Assembly: GCA_902729315.2 (NCBI GenBank)
Contig: LR746277.1
Location: forward strand, 2,609,001 to 2,673,000
Direction of reading: 5' to 3'
From: Spirodela intermedia
Taxonomy: Eukaryota > Streptophyta > Magnoliopsida > Alismatales > Araceae
DNA length: 64,000 nucleotides
Shown in pieces: positions 1 through 10,431 of the stretch. Both the position numbers and the translations under genes were made by a program. Positions within the stretch are counted from its first letter, which is position 1, and each line of letters opens with the position of its first letter. The notes under the pieces were generated by a model that saw only the letters and a list, made by a program, of their open reading frames with translations, was not told where the DNA came from and did not search any database.

Positions 1-1609
1 GCCGCCGCAGCTCCGCCGACAGCTCCTCCCACCGCCGCTGTATCTCCGCCGCCCGCGGGTGCCCGCAGTCGCCGGCCACGAACTCGTGGACCATGCCGGC
101 GACGGCGACTCTGCTCCGGCCGGGGGTCTTCTTCACGCCCTCCTCCTTCATCATCCTCCTCACCCTAGCCACCTCCTCCCACCTCCCGGCGCCGGCGTAG
201 ATGTTGCAGAGCACGATGTAGTACCCGTCGTTGCTCGGCTCCAGGCGGCAGAGCTCCCGCATTGCTAGCTCGCCGGCGGCGACGTCCCCGTGCAGCCGCG
301 CACCGCCGAGCAGCGCCCCCCACACCGCCCCGCTGGGCGCCACCGGCATGGCGGCGATGAACTCCGCCGCCTCCTGCAACCTGCCGGCGCGGCTGAGCAG
401 GTCCACCATGCAGCCGTAGTGCTCCATCTCGGGGCGAACTCCGTAGTCTCTCCACATGCCGGCGAAGTACCTCCGGCCCTCTTCCACCATGCCCATGTGG
501 CTGCAAGCGTGGAGCAGGCCCAGGAAGGTGACGCCATTGGGGCAGACCTCGCTCTCCATCTCGGAGAACAGCTCCAGCGCTTCCTTGGCACGGCCGTGCA
601 TGGCCATGCCGCAGATCATGGCGGACCAGGAGACCACCGTCCTCTCCGGCATTTCGTCGAACACTTTGCGTGCTTCTGAGAGAGACCCGCATTTCACGTA
701 CATGTCGATGAGGGTGTTGCAGAGGCGGACGTTGCTGTGGAACCCTCGCCGGCGGCAGAGGTGGTGGAGCTCCCTGCCGAGGTCTAGATCGCCGAGGTCA
801 GCGCAGGCGGCGATGGCGGCCACGAAGGTGACCTCGTTGGGGCTGCTGCTGCTGCTGCTGGTTTCTTCGGCCTGCATATTGCGGAAGAGGTGGAGGGCCG
901 TTTTGGGGTCGCCGGAATGGACGTAGCCGGCGATCATGGCGGTCCAGGAGCGGACGCTGCGGCTGGGCATGGCCTCAAAGAGCCGCTTCGCCATCGCCAT
1001 CTCGCCCTTCTTGGCGAGCTGCGCGATGAGGATGTTCCAGGAGATGACGTCTCTCGTGGGCATTTTCTCGAACAGCTGCAGGGCGTCCGCCATGGGGCCG
1101 CAGGAGCCGTACATGAGGAGGAGGGTGTTGTGGAGGTGGAGTTCGGAGCGGAGGCCGAACTTCTCCACCAGCCCGTGGACGGCCCTCCCCATGGTGGCGG
1201 CGGCGGAGCCGATGTGGGTGCAGGCTTTGAGGACGAAGGAGAAGGTGTACTTGTCCGGTGGGATGTCAGCGGCGCGGAAGAGGGAGAAGAGCCGGAGGAC
1301 GTCGGGGGGCCGATCCGACTCTGCGAGGGCGTTGAGGGAGGAGTTCCAGACGAGGGCCTCCCGGCGGCCGTCGCCGGCGCCGGAGACGATAATGCTCCGA
1401 GCATACTGGAAGTCTTCGCGAGAAGGGGAACGGCCGCAGACGACGGCGATGCGGGGGAGGTCGGCGGCGGAGAAGGAGATTCCGGATTTAACGAGCTTGG
1501 CGTGGAGCTGCCTGAGCTGAGCCGGCGAGGAGAAGGTAGCGGCGGAAGTGGAGGGGACGGAGGGAACCTCGCTGAGCGCCGGCGGAGCGGCCAGAGAAGA
1601 AGTCAACAT
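1..1609 (-). CDS. PLS-class pentatricopeptide repeat protein with E domain, 3' end off window
   Basis: One uninterrupted frame runs from an ATG at 1609 to the left edge of the window (536 codons, no stop reached), so the C-terminus is missing. An in-frame ATG at 1663 would add 18 residues. The protein carries PPR motifs of alternating P, L and S type, seen as repeats of the kind WNILIAQLAKKGEMAMAKRLF, LCNTLIDMYVKCGSLSEARK and VVSWSAMICGMAMHGRAKEA. Near the edge come E/E+ features (LVDLLSRAGRLQEAAEFI-type motif, then VHEFVAGDCGHPRAAEI). Family knowledge: PLS-PPR proteins bind organellar RNA and direct C-to-U editing in plastids or mitochondria. Whether a DYW deaminase domain follows cannot be told here. 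The gene is intronless and GC-rich. It lies head-to-tail behind NOP2 with about 380 bp between them. The target RNA is unknown. Confidence 0.9.
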   Translation of the reverse strand, partial: MLTSSLAAPPALSEVPSVPSTSAATFSSPAQLRQLHAKLVKSGISFSAADLPRIAVVCGRSPSREDFQYARSIIVSGAGDGRREALVWNSSLNALAESDRPPDVLRLFSLFRAADIPPDKYTFSFVLKACTHIGSAAATMGRAVHGLVEKFGLRSELHLHNTLLLMYGSCGPMADALQLFEKMPTRDVISWNILIAQLAKKGEMAMAKRLFEAMPSRSVRSWTAMIAGYVHSGDPKTALHLFRNMQAEETSSSSSSPNEVTFVAAIAACADLGDLDLGRELHHLCRRRGFHSNVRLCNTLIDMYVKCGSLSEARKVFDEMPERTVVSWSAMICGMAMHGRAKEALELFSEMESEVCPNGVTFLGLLHACSHMGMVEEGRRYFAGMWRDYGVRPEMEHYGCMVDLLSRAGRLQEAAEFIAAMPVAPSGAVWGALLGGARLHGDVAAGELAMRELCRLEPSNDGYYIVLCNIYAGAGRWEEVARVRRMMKEEGVKKTPGRSRVAVAGMVHEFVAGDCGHPRAAEIQRRWEELSAELRR

Positions 1610-1988
1610 GGCCGCTGGCGGAGCCTCACTCAACAAGGGCTCGAGAAGGAAGCTGCCAATCATCAAGAAATCTATCCAAATATCACGCCGTGGGAACCCA
1701 GGAATTAAGATCTGAAAAAAATATATTTTTTATGTCTCAATTTAGGTTGCTGTTCTTCTCAGGGGGGAAAAAAGTACAGCCGCCATGGAATTACTGCCTC
1801 CAAAAATGGTGGGCAGACGGAGAGAGCTGGTAGCTCTCACTGTTCTTCGCAGCTTCTTCCTCACCTTTCAAACCCTAGCCTTCTTCCAGCCTCCTCTTTT
1901 GTTCTGTCTGGAGAAGAAGAGATCACAGGCATGCAGAGATATCAGCACCAAGGATCTGAAGCAAGGTCAAACCGAGAAAATTACCCGA
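1610..1988. other. Intergenic gap between NOP2 stop and the PPR start
   Basis: About 380 bases that should hold the NOP2 3' UTR and the PPR promoter and 5' leader. A T/A-rich stretch near 1711-1735 is the only compositional feature. I see no conserved regulatory motif or further gene. Confidence 0.5.
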
Positions 1989-4900
1989 TTAAGGGAAAAA
2001 AAAAGAGCTCCAACCGGACCTTGCTTTCGAGATCTCCTTCCCGGGCTGGAACTTCCTCTTCTTGTCTCCTCTAGCCGGGGGAAGTCTGCCATTCCCATTT
2101 TCTTGGACTCCCCTCTTGGTGGGAGCGGGAGCAGCCTTCTTCTTCCCCTTCTGCTGCTGGTTGCGAAACATGGGTTGCTGCTGAGATTTCTCGCCAGGGC
2201 CCTCGTTTTTCATGTCCCCAGCATCGTCCAGCGGAGCCGTCTGCTCTGCAGCTTCTTTAGGAGGAGCCCCGGTGGGGGCCGGCTTGGTGTTGCTCAATTT
2301 CTTCAGCTGCAGGGAAAAATCATGCCATGGAGCAATTTTTAATTTTTTTAATTATTAAACCTTGGTTTCTCCGCTTGCCCACCAATTTTGGATACCCAAT
2401 GAAACCTGGGTATCCAACAGTTTTCCGATTATGGAAGTCAATTGCTACAAACTGGGAATTTTGATTACCTTGGCAACGAAGAACCCATCCATGTTGTGGA
2501 CGTGGGGGTAGAAGCGTCTCGTCTTTTCCAAAGATGGATGAAACCTGTGCTCCCTAAAGCGTATGAACCTGCCAGGAAGGAATTACCAAGAGCGTTCATA
2601 AATAGAAATCACTTATTTTCTCACAGATCCCACAACAAGAGCGTTTGGCATTTACCCAGGACAGCCGAAGTCTAGTCCACATGGCACAACCTGAACATCC
2701 CTCTTCCTCAGAGCATAATCGATGACTCCTTCGTTCTGCAGAGGCAATGGATGATTCAAATGGCTGTGATGGCTCATAAGCACCTACCATATGATTCTCC
2801 AGAGGCTAGGTTTCTTGGAAGCAAAAAATATGAACCCTTTGATTATTTTTCAATGAGAAATTATATAAAGTGTCGACACCTCAGACAGCAACATGGCCCA
2901 TAGTTCTCTGAACCCAGATACAAAATGCAGATAGATGAATTAAATAAGGTGATTATAGCGATATTTATTGTTCTCGTACAGGAAAACAGAATCATTATGT
3001 ATTCATCCGTGTGGCAGCAAGGGGATTCTGTGGTGACGCTGATACGATGAATTTTTTTTTCTAAGGCATGATTAACTTGCTCATGAAGGCGAAAGGTGTG
3101 ATAATCGCACAAATTGGGACAGTAAGCAGACCTCAGGAATCATGATTGAGCAGGTAGAGTATACTATGTATCCTCCAGACTTTGAGTGTGCATCCACCAT
3201 GTCGATTGCTGCTAGAATAAGTTGCTGCGATAGAGAGCGTAGTTAGTGAGATGTTTTATTCAAAAGGCAAATACCCCCCAAAGAAAACAGCATGCCAGAG
3301 TTCCTTTCATTTATTACTGACGCAATGATAATTAATACTGAGATTTTTCATATGGTAAAATAGTGGAGTTTTAGAGCGAAAATATACTCCTAAAGAAAAA
3401 AAATAGCACACCAAATTCTCGTCGAAGTTAATTGAAAAAGATTTCCACAATGTTGTTATTCTTGTCATTATAGATATATCTCACAGCCACCTTTTCTTTT
3501 CTAGTACGTGAAAAAGGAGACATAAAGATCATCCAAGGGGGGCGGGTTACCATCATATTTCTTTAAATTTCGAGGTATTCGAGATTATATTTTCCTCCGT
3601 GCTACAGACTGTACCTTTTGCAGAAATGCACAGTTCTGTATGTCTTCAACACTCTTAGACACTTTGACGGATTCATCTTTTGATATAACCTGAGAAAAGG
3701 GGAAAAAAAAGAGATCATGATTGCTGAAAAGATTCAGATTTGAACTCGAAAGTATGAACGTCAAAGTGAACAATGACCAAGGAAAAAGAGAGATATGAGT
3801 TACCCCAGTTCCACTGCAGGGCGCATCCAGCAAGACTCTATCAACAGAATTATTCCCCAAGATCTTCGGAAGCTGTATTAATTCATACATAATCAGAAGT
3901 GCCACTAAAAATCGTGATTAAAACCCATTGCCAGTCCATATCGTGTGAACACTATCAAAATCGACTGACCTCTCTCCCGTCATAGTTACATATAACTGAG
4001 TTTTTCACACCCATACGATTTAAATTGCCGAGCAAGGACTTCAATCGAGGTTCTTTCATCTCATTTGCATATATTATACCTGCCCAACAGACAGAAAAAA
4101 TTGCATTAGAAAGTAATAATTTTAAAAAAAGATAATAATAACTTTAACATGATGTAGCTTTAATAGTTTGTACCCAAGAGCTCTTACCCGTATTCTTCAT
4201 TAATGCTGCAATATATGTCGTTTTACCACCTGGAGCAGCCCTAGAATAGAACAAGTATAAATTTACATTGATGTTTGATAATATAGAATTAACTTTTTGT
4301 GGTCAGAAAGTGAAATGAATAAAAATGCAAGAAATACTCAAGAACAAATTCCTCCGAAAAGACAGCCAAAGCACCCGCCTACCCCAGGAGAGTCCAGATG
4401 CTATGAGCCCTTTTGAGACCTATTCTATTGTCTCGAGTGAACCGCATAAAAGCTTTCTTCTATTCCCATGGAAGATTGAAGATAGCATCTATTAATCAAC
4501 AGATTTGAACACTGGATGCATGACAGAATGCCAAATATAAGGAACGTAATAGCCACCAGCACAAACAAGCACCCAGAAACTACCCGGATAATCTGGTGGA
4601 AATGACAGGACACTTGCCCCATCTCAGAAGATGGAACTACCGGTTGAGGGCACTTTTAAAATAATAAACAATTGAGAGAATGCGATTACTGAATCAGCAC
4701 AGGACTAACCATAACCTCAAATTTGTACACAGGCTCAGAGACAGGAGAAAAAACGACCGAGAAAAATTGAACATAATAGATGAAATTTATGATAAAAAAC
4801 GTAAAATTTTGGAAGTGATAGATAGCATGTAGCTGGTCAATGAACCCTGTGGTAAGAGTAGCTGTTAAGCATGTCATGTACTCTGCAGAGGCCACAAAAT

Positions 4901-7900
4901 CAGCATACAAAAATGAGAAAAAAGCCGGGGGCTGCTGTTGTGCATGAAAATACACAGATTGATAAGCAAACAGGTTTCTCTCCTGGCGAAGATGCCAATC
5001 AGCACACTGATATTTCTGCATTGACATCCTTCAGTCTCGGTGACCCTGATGATTGGGATACACTTAGAGCAGCCTTGTTTATTACAAACAGTTATAGGAA
5101 GTTGCAGAGATCACTAAATAAAAGAGCAGGTGGGGGACGGGATACTGAACAGTCTTTGTTGACAACTAGCAATTGCAAGACTCGCCAGACAAACCAGAGA
5201 TCAGTGTGGGCAATCTCTGCTCCAACAGCAACCTTAGCAATCAAAGCACAAGAAGGTAATAGGCTAGCCCACTTGGGAGGCGATCATAATTAGCTTCTAC
5301 GAATCGTTTTGGAGCCAACCAATAGAAATATCGAACCCCCTTGGTTTTTATATTTAAAAATTAGGTTGGCTATTTCATACATAACCCAGTATGATTTAGT
5401 CCATTCTATCTCCCTCTGAACTGAGTTCGATCCAAACACAATTAGAATGTTGTTTGCTCATCTTTGTCTCTCCATCTTATTGTAAAAAAAGTGTCTTATG
5501 AAACATTTTAGAATTAAGGCACTTATTTTTGAATATTTACTCCATTAACCTATCTCGTTTTTCATATTTGTTGCTGATACTCACAATAGCTGGATGGAGT
5601 TTTCTTCAACCAAGTCAAAAACAAATTTGAAGTATACCTTTCGTAGGTCAATTTGTGTAATTTATTATAAAAAATAATCCAAACAATAGTTCTTTCATGG
5701 CATTCATCCCTCCGTGCTACACTGTTCCAATTACCTTTGGAAATATATTATTGTACATCAACCACACCACGTGAATTCTCCTAGTGTTTCTTATTTCTAC
5801 ACGGTAAAGAAATCTATATTTTATTTGAATTAAAACGTTGTAATTTTGATCTCCTTTCCTTCCAGTTAGAGAGCAGGGAACTATCAGTTACTTTGCCAAG
5901 ATTAATGTTCGTTTTCTCAGCTTTGCCCTTATCACGCACATGATCAGATGGAAGAAATCAGTCATAGGCATGACACCCTTGATTCTAAAACCGAAGGGAA
6001 ATCTTAACTCAACAATATCATATGACGTCTAAGTATCAAGTATATGAATAGGGAATAAATACAAAGATTGAAAGGGATAGAAGGAAATGTGGAAGAGGAT
6101 GTTGTAAAGGCGAGTAAAGAAACACAGATTGACTGGTGAACTGCCAACTGGAAGTGATGGACGAAGAGGGCTAAGTGAGAAATAAAAGGGAACTTAATGA
6201 GAATAAAAGAAAAAGAACGGGGACGAATACAGAAAAGGAAAGAAGATATGTCACAGGGACAGAGAGCGGAGTGTGTCAATGATATGGGCCAGTGCATGCA
6301 CACGCAAATGAAATGAATAATTCAAAACTGGAGAAGCTGGGAACCAAACACCGCTAAAAAAAAATTAAATGATGAACAGATGACACTTTGTAATCAACCA
6401 ACCAAGAGACGAATACTTACGCCACGTCTACTATCCGTTCCTTTTCCTGAGGAGCAAGAGCCATTACAGGCAAAAACGAACTGGCACTTTGAAGCTGGGA
6501 CCAAAATAGATTACATCAGATGGCTAAATCAAAGGCAAAGAAAAAGAGAGACATTGAACTATTACAAAAATCATTCAGTATCACCAACCATATAGTGCCC
6601 AGCCAGGTATTCCGTGGTGGAGCCAAGACTCGGAGCCTTAGGTGAATCATATGCTACAAGTCCAACCTGTCATTTACAAATCAGTTTAATGCTTTATCCA
6701 ACATATATGGAGAAAAAAGGTACAAGACTTACACTAGACATCAGTATTTACCTTTGACCACTTGCCCAGTTGTTGTAAATTAATTCCTCTACTTTCCAGA
6801 GCAGCGGTTAACTCCTTCCGACGAGTCTATAAAAAAAACAGTTTTTTTTTTTTCATAACACAGAAGTGTATTTCCTTAAATTGATAGAAGCAAGTATTTT
6901 GGTAACTTCATGAAGAACACAGCGGAAAACATTCATTTTCTTAATGAAGCAGACCCAATCCACAAGAACCATGTAGATAGTGGTACGCAGCCAATCACAA
7001 ATGAGGATCACCTCATTCAGATTCTGACACTAAAAACCATGCCCTGAAAATGACAATAAGTTAATGGCTACCTTTAGAGTGTTTGTACGCAAACAAACTG
7101 GTCTTGGCTTTTCAAATGCTTCAATCAGTTCCAAAAGCTCTCTAACAGGGAACATCTAGATGAAACAAGTGACGGTTTAAGCATGTTTCAAACTTTAAAG
7201 AGAGGTGAATGAAGACGGGAGAACTAGACGGTTTCGAGTACCTCAACCAGAACACCAATCAGAAACTCGTTGTATCCATAAAATGATTGTAGATCCCTTT
7301 TAAGCTGCTCAACGTAATCCTTTCGTGGGACGCCCTCTAGTCTCAATTTCTTGAACTTGGAAAGCACCCGCACGACTTAAGAAAAGGGAAATGACAGGCA
7401 ACGCCAGGTTATTCGTTTAATTCAACAGAAATAAGTGAGTGTACACATGAATGTGAAAGGAAAACTCCGAAAGTTAGAAAAAATAACTAGAGACATCAAA
7501 AAACTCAGATCGTTCTTTCAAAACAGAGAATTAAGTAAAACAGGAAATGATTGCCCTCGTGAAAATTTCACAAAAGTTCTTCTCTAAGCGATAAACACTC
7601 TACCAAATCGAACAGGGAATTGTTGATTAAGATACAAGGTTACTTTAATAGCTGAATTACGTTCGGGCATAGGGCTTAGAGTAAAAAATTAACCGATAGA
7701 AAGGGGTTTAAAAAAAATCTCACTTTCTTGGATTCTCTGCTTTATGTTTTGAAGGTCAGGAGGGGAATGTGACTCTTCTTCCAGTTCCTGAATCAAACAA
7801 TGGGATTAAACTGATGATATGAACACCCAGTAGTGAAGAATAGTAGAAAGAAATGGCACTGGCGAAGTAGGCCTACCTCCTTTGTTGGCAATTTGAACTC

Positions 7901-8928
7901 GTCATATTCTCCCTTAATATTTAGCTTCATCTCCTGATCTGCGTCCTCAAGCTCCTTTGCTTTCTCTTCGTCGATTGCCCTTGACTTCTTCTCTATGTCC
8001 GACTCCTCAGAATCGGACGACGCTTCCTCGCCTGCAAAACCCAAACGCCAAAAATTGCTAAATACGTTAAATTTAATCTTCAGGATTTCATAGATGAACG
8101 GAGGTCATGAATGAGCTTACCGTTTTCATTATCGCGGAGGAAGTCGTCCGCAAAGGGGTCATCGTCACCTGAAGAAATCTCTGACTGAGATCCTTCGTCG
8201 TCATCTCCCGACAATCCGCTGCCATCATCCTCGAATTCGGCGTCGGATGGTGCTTCCTCATCTTCCCCGGCCAGGAGATCCAGAGAAGGCTCCTCCTCAA
8301 CTGACTTTTTCTTCTTCGTTTCCTTGTTCTTCTTCGGCGCCGGTCGCAACGTTGGCATCTCTTCCTCATCTGAGTCGACGGGCTGGAGCTTCCCGCCTTT
8401 CTTCTTCGTATCCCTGGTATTCTTCGGCTGCTGCCTCTGCACTGGTTCCTCTTCCTCGTCGGAGTCGACGGGCTGAAGCTTCCCGCTTTTCTTCTTCGTA
8501 TCCCTGGTCTTCTTCTGCTGCTGCCTCTGCACTGGCTCCTCTTCCTCGTCGGAGTCGACGGGCTGAAGCTTCGTGTTTTTCTTCTTTATCTCCATGTTCT
8601 TCTTCGGTCGCTGCCGCACCGCTGGCTTCTCCTCCTCTGAGCCGATGGGATGGAGCTTCCCGGGTTTCTTCTTCTCCTTCTTCGGTAGCAGCCCCTGCAT
8701 TGACTCCCCTTCCTCGCTAGACTCAACGGGCTGAGGCCTCACACCTTTCCTCTTCCTCTCCTCGTTCTTCTTCGGCTGCTGCCGCATAGTTGGCTTCTCT
8801 TCCTCCCCTGAGTCGACGGACTTGGCCTTCCCGCTCTTCTTCTTCACCTCCCCGCTCGTCTTTCGCAGCTGCCCCTCGTCGGAATCGGCGGCCTGGGGCT
8901 TCCCCCCTCTCTTGCTCTTCTGCACCAT
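1989..8928 (-). CDS. NOP2: NOP2/NSUN1-type 25S rRNA (cytosine-5) methyltransferase, 16 exons
   Basis: Exons: 8121-8928, 7877-8031, 7724-7787, 7242-7375, 7072-7155, 6752-6826, 6589-6666, 6421-6494, 4188-4240, 3970-4079, 3804-3872, 3615-3689, 3132-3224, 2656-2735, 2469-2568, 1989-2306. They join in frame to 789 residues, with GT-AG borders throughout. The start is the ATG at 8928 (MVQKSKRGG); no ATG lies in frame upstream before the leader. Residues 1-270 are a lysine/acidic repeat region. The catalytic core shows the SAM loop VDVAAAPGGKT (about 488-498), motif [10 protein letters not shown] (Cys564) and motif [12 protein letters not shown] (Cys618, nucleophile by family). The C-terminal tail is basic. 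Family role: nucleolar m5C methylation of large-subunit rRNA and ribosome assembly; Arabidopsis counterparts are OLI2/NOP2A and NOP2B. Intron 8 (4241-6420) is the longest, at 2.2 kb. The promoter has a telo-box. Confidence 0.95.
4241..6420 (-). other. Long intron 8 of NOP2
   Basis: A 2.2-kb intron separates the exon ending in VDVA from the exon carrying the rest of the SAM loop (AAPGGKT). It is AT-rich with homopolymer runs. A 140-codon frame lies on the opposite strand at 4871-5293, but it matches nothing I recognise. No terminal repeats or reverse-transcriptase motifs were seen. Confidence 0.7.
8121..8720 (-). repeat. Coding tandem repeat, 90-bp unit, in NOP2 exon 1
   Basis: The first NOP2 exon encodes about seven units of roughly 30 residues. 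Each unit has an acidic serine block ([14 protein letters not shown] type) followed by a lysine-rich block ([15 protein letters not shown] type). Three neighbouring units are nearly identical in DNA, with the same ten-base phase marker recurring at 8371, 8461 and 8551, an exact 90-bp period. Older units on both sides have diverged. The acidic serines fit the CK2 consensus. The pattern recalls the alternating acidic/basic repeats of nucleolar proteins such as Nopp140. Confidence 0.85.
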
Positions 8929-10431
8929 GTCCGACAACCTGCGAGAAAGCGGGGGAGAAGCGAAGGGGAAGGAGAGCAAGTCTCCGTAGACACCTGTGAT
9001 CGCACCAATTCGAAAGGGAAGGTCTCTGCGCCCTACCGAAGTAAGGTACAGGGCAGGAGCGGCAGCCGGACTGCGCAGAAGCTGTGCTCGCCGGAGATTG
9101 GAGAGGCAGCTAGAAGAAGACGGGAATGGGGTTTTAGGGTTTAGCCTGAAGAAGGGCTAGGCGGAGGAGACGGGGAGGAGGCTTTCGGATCTAGTCGGTA
9201 CCCTGTATGGCCGGATCTACCGGCCTGAACCCGACCCGGCCCAGGCATTAAAAAATATTTCTCGGGTCTAATTCCAAAAGCCCGGGCCCGGAAGAACCCG
9301 CCCCGGCCTTCTGGCCTTCGGGAGGGGGGATGTTTTCTTTTCCACCCAGAACACTATTTAAATATCTTTAATATCCTCTCGGGCTTTACAATTCCATCAG
9401 TCCGTCCCGACCAACTGACCTTCAAGAGGGGGGATGATAATTTTTCTACCCAAAAAATTATTTAAATATCGTTTGTATTCTATTCCGAGGATAAAAATCC
9501 AAAAACCAATTCTGTGGGGTGGGTCGAGTAATAAAATAGCCGCTTTTTTAATTAGGTTGGGTGCAGATTTCAGTATTTTTCTATTTCTGAGAAATATAAT
9601 ATTAGATTTTCTTCTTGCGCCATGGCTTGGGTTATTTTTTCCATACCCAGAAGTTATCTAAATATCGTTTTTATTCTCGCGGACAGAGAAGTGCTAGGGT
9701 AAAAATACACGAATCAATTCTATAAGGGTGTATCGAGTAATAAAGTAGCCCTAATTTATAATCTGGCTGGTTGCATATTTCATTAATAGAAATAGAATAT
9801 TAGAGTTCCTTCTCTTCCAATGGAGGGGGATGATTATTCCCATACCCATAAATTATTTAAATAAATTTACTATCCTCGAAGACATAAAGAATGTCAAGGA
9901 TAAAAATACACGAGTCAATTCTATAAGGGTGTATCGGGTAATAAAGTAGCCCTGATTATTAGCCGGGCTGGGTGCATTTCGTTAATTTTATATTTCTGAG
10001 ATAAATAATATTAGATTTTCTTCCGTGGGCCAGGTATTGTGTTGGGCTTGCGTTGGACCGGGCCGGGGTTGTTCGGGGCCCGGCCCGTTGGAAAAGTAAC
10101 TAATCAGACCCAGAAGGAGGAAAAGGGGGAGAAAAAATAAAATGGGGCAATAAAAAAGTCAGTCTTCCCACACGGGACGAATGCTCTTTGAAGGGCTTCT
10201 TAAGTCGTCTTCTTCTTCCTTCTTCGGCCTCTCCGGCGGCCGATTTTCCTTCTTCTCTTCGCCTCCCATGGTTGATACCGATTCAAAAACCCCGCAGATC
10301 CTCCACTGAGACGACCCTCTCTGGGTCCCTCTCCCTTCGCCCGCCCCACCCGCCCGCCCCTCGCGTCCGGGTTGCTCCCCCTTCTCCCGCAGTTGGGCCT
10401 GTTTTCCCCCTTCCCCTCTTGGTCCTCGAAG
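8929..10431. promoter_or_regulatory. Shared upstream region between divergent NOP2 and GIP1-like genes
   Basis: This 1.5-kb region separates two divergently transcribed genes. On the NOP2 side, the telo-box core TTAGGGTTT lies at 9134-9142 (AAACCCTAA on the NOP2 strand), with GGCCCA at 9238-9243 (site II TGGGCC on the NOP2 strand). On the GIP1-like side, TGGGCC lies at 10026-10031 and TGGGCT at 10043-10048. Between them sits an AT-rich tandem repeat array (9320-10024). Telo-box plus site II is the usual promoter signature of plant ribosome-biogenesis genes, which fits NOP2. Transcription start sites are not determined. Confidence 0.6.
9320..10024. repeat. Diverged tandem repeat array, ~200-bp unit
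   Basis: Three near-full units start at about 9423, 9619 and 9821, preceded by a truncated unit from about 9320. The anchor TTTAAATATC, or a close variant, recurs at 9357, 9461, 9657 and 9856, giving spacings of about 104, 196 and 199 bp. Later in each full unit come a 'GTATCGAGTAATAAAGTAGC'-like segment and an 'ATATTAGATTTTCTTC'-like end. The units are AT-rich and diverged by substitutions and small indels. No protein-coding potential is evident. Confidence 0.8.

Noticed and set aside
890-1708. 272-codon Gly-rich plus-strand frame opposite the first PPR gene
   Set aside because: It is GC-rich antisense. The minus strand gives an unbroken series of PPR motifs.
8247-8720. A 157-codon Ser-rich frame on the plus strand opposite NOP2 exon 1
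   Set aside because: It is the antisense image of the 90-bp coding repeats. The minus-strand frame encodes the conserved NOP2 N-terminus and splices correctly.
8929-8979. Upstream extension of NOP2 to a TTG codon
   Set aside because: A non-ATG start is not needed: the ATG at 8928 starts the family-typical basic N-terminus.
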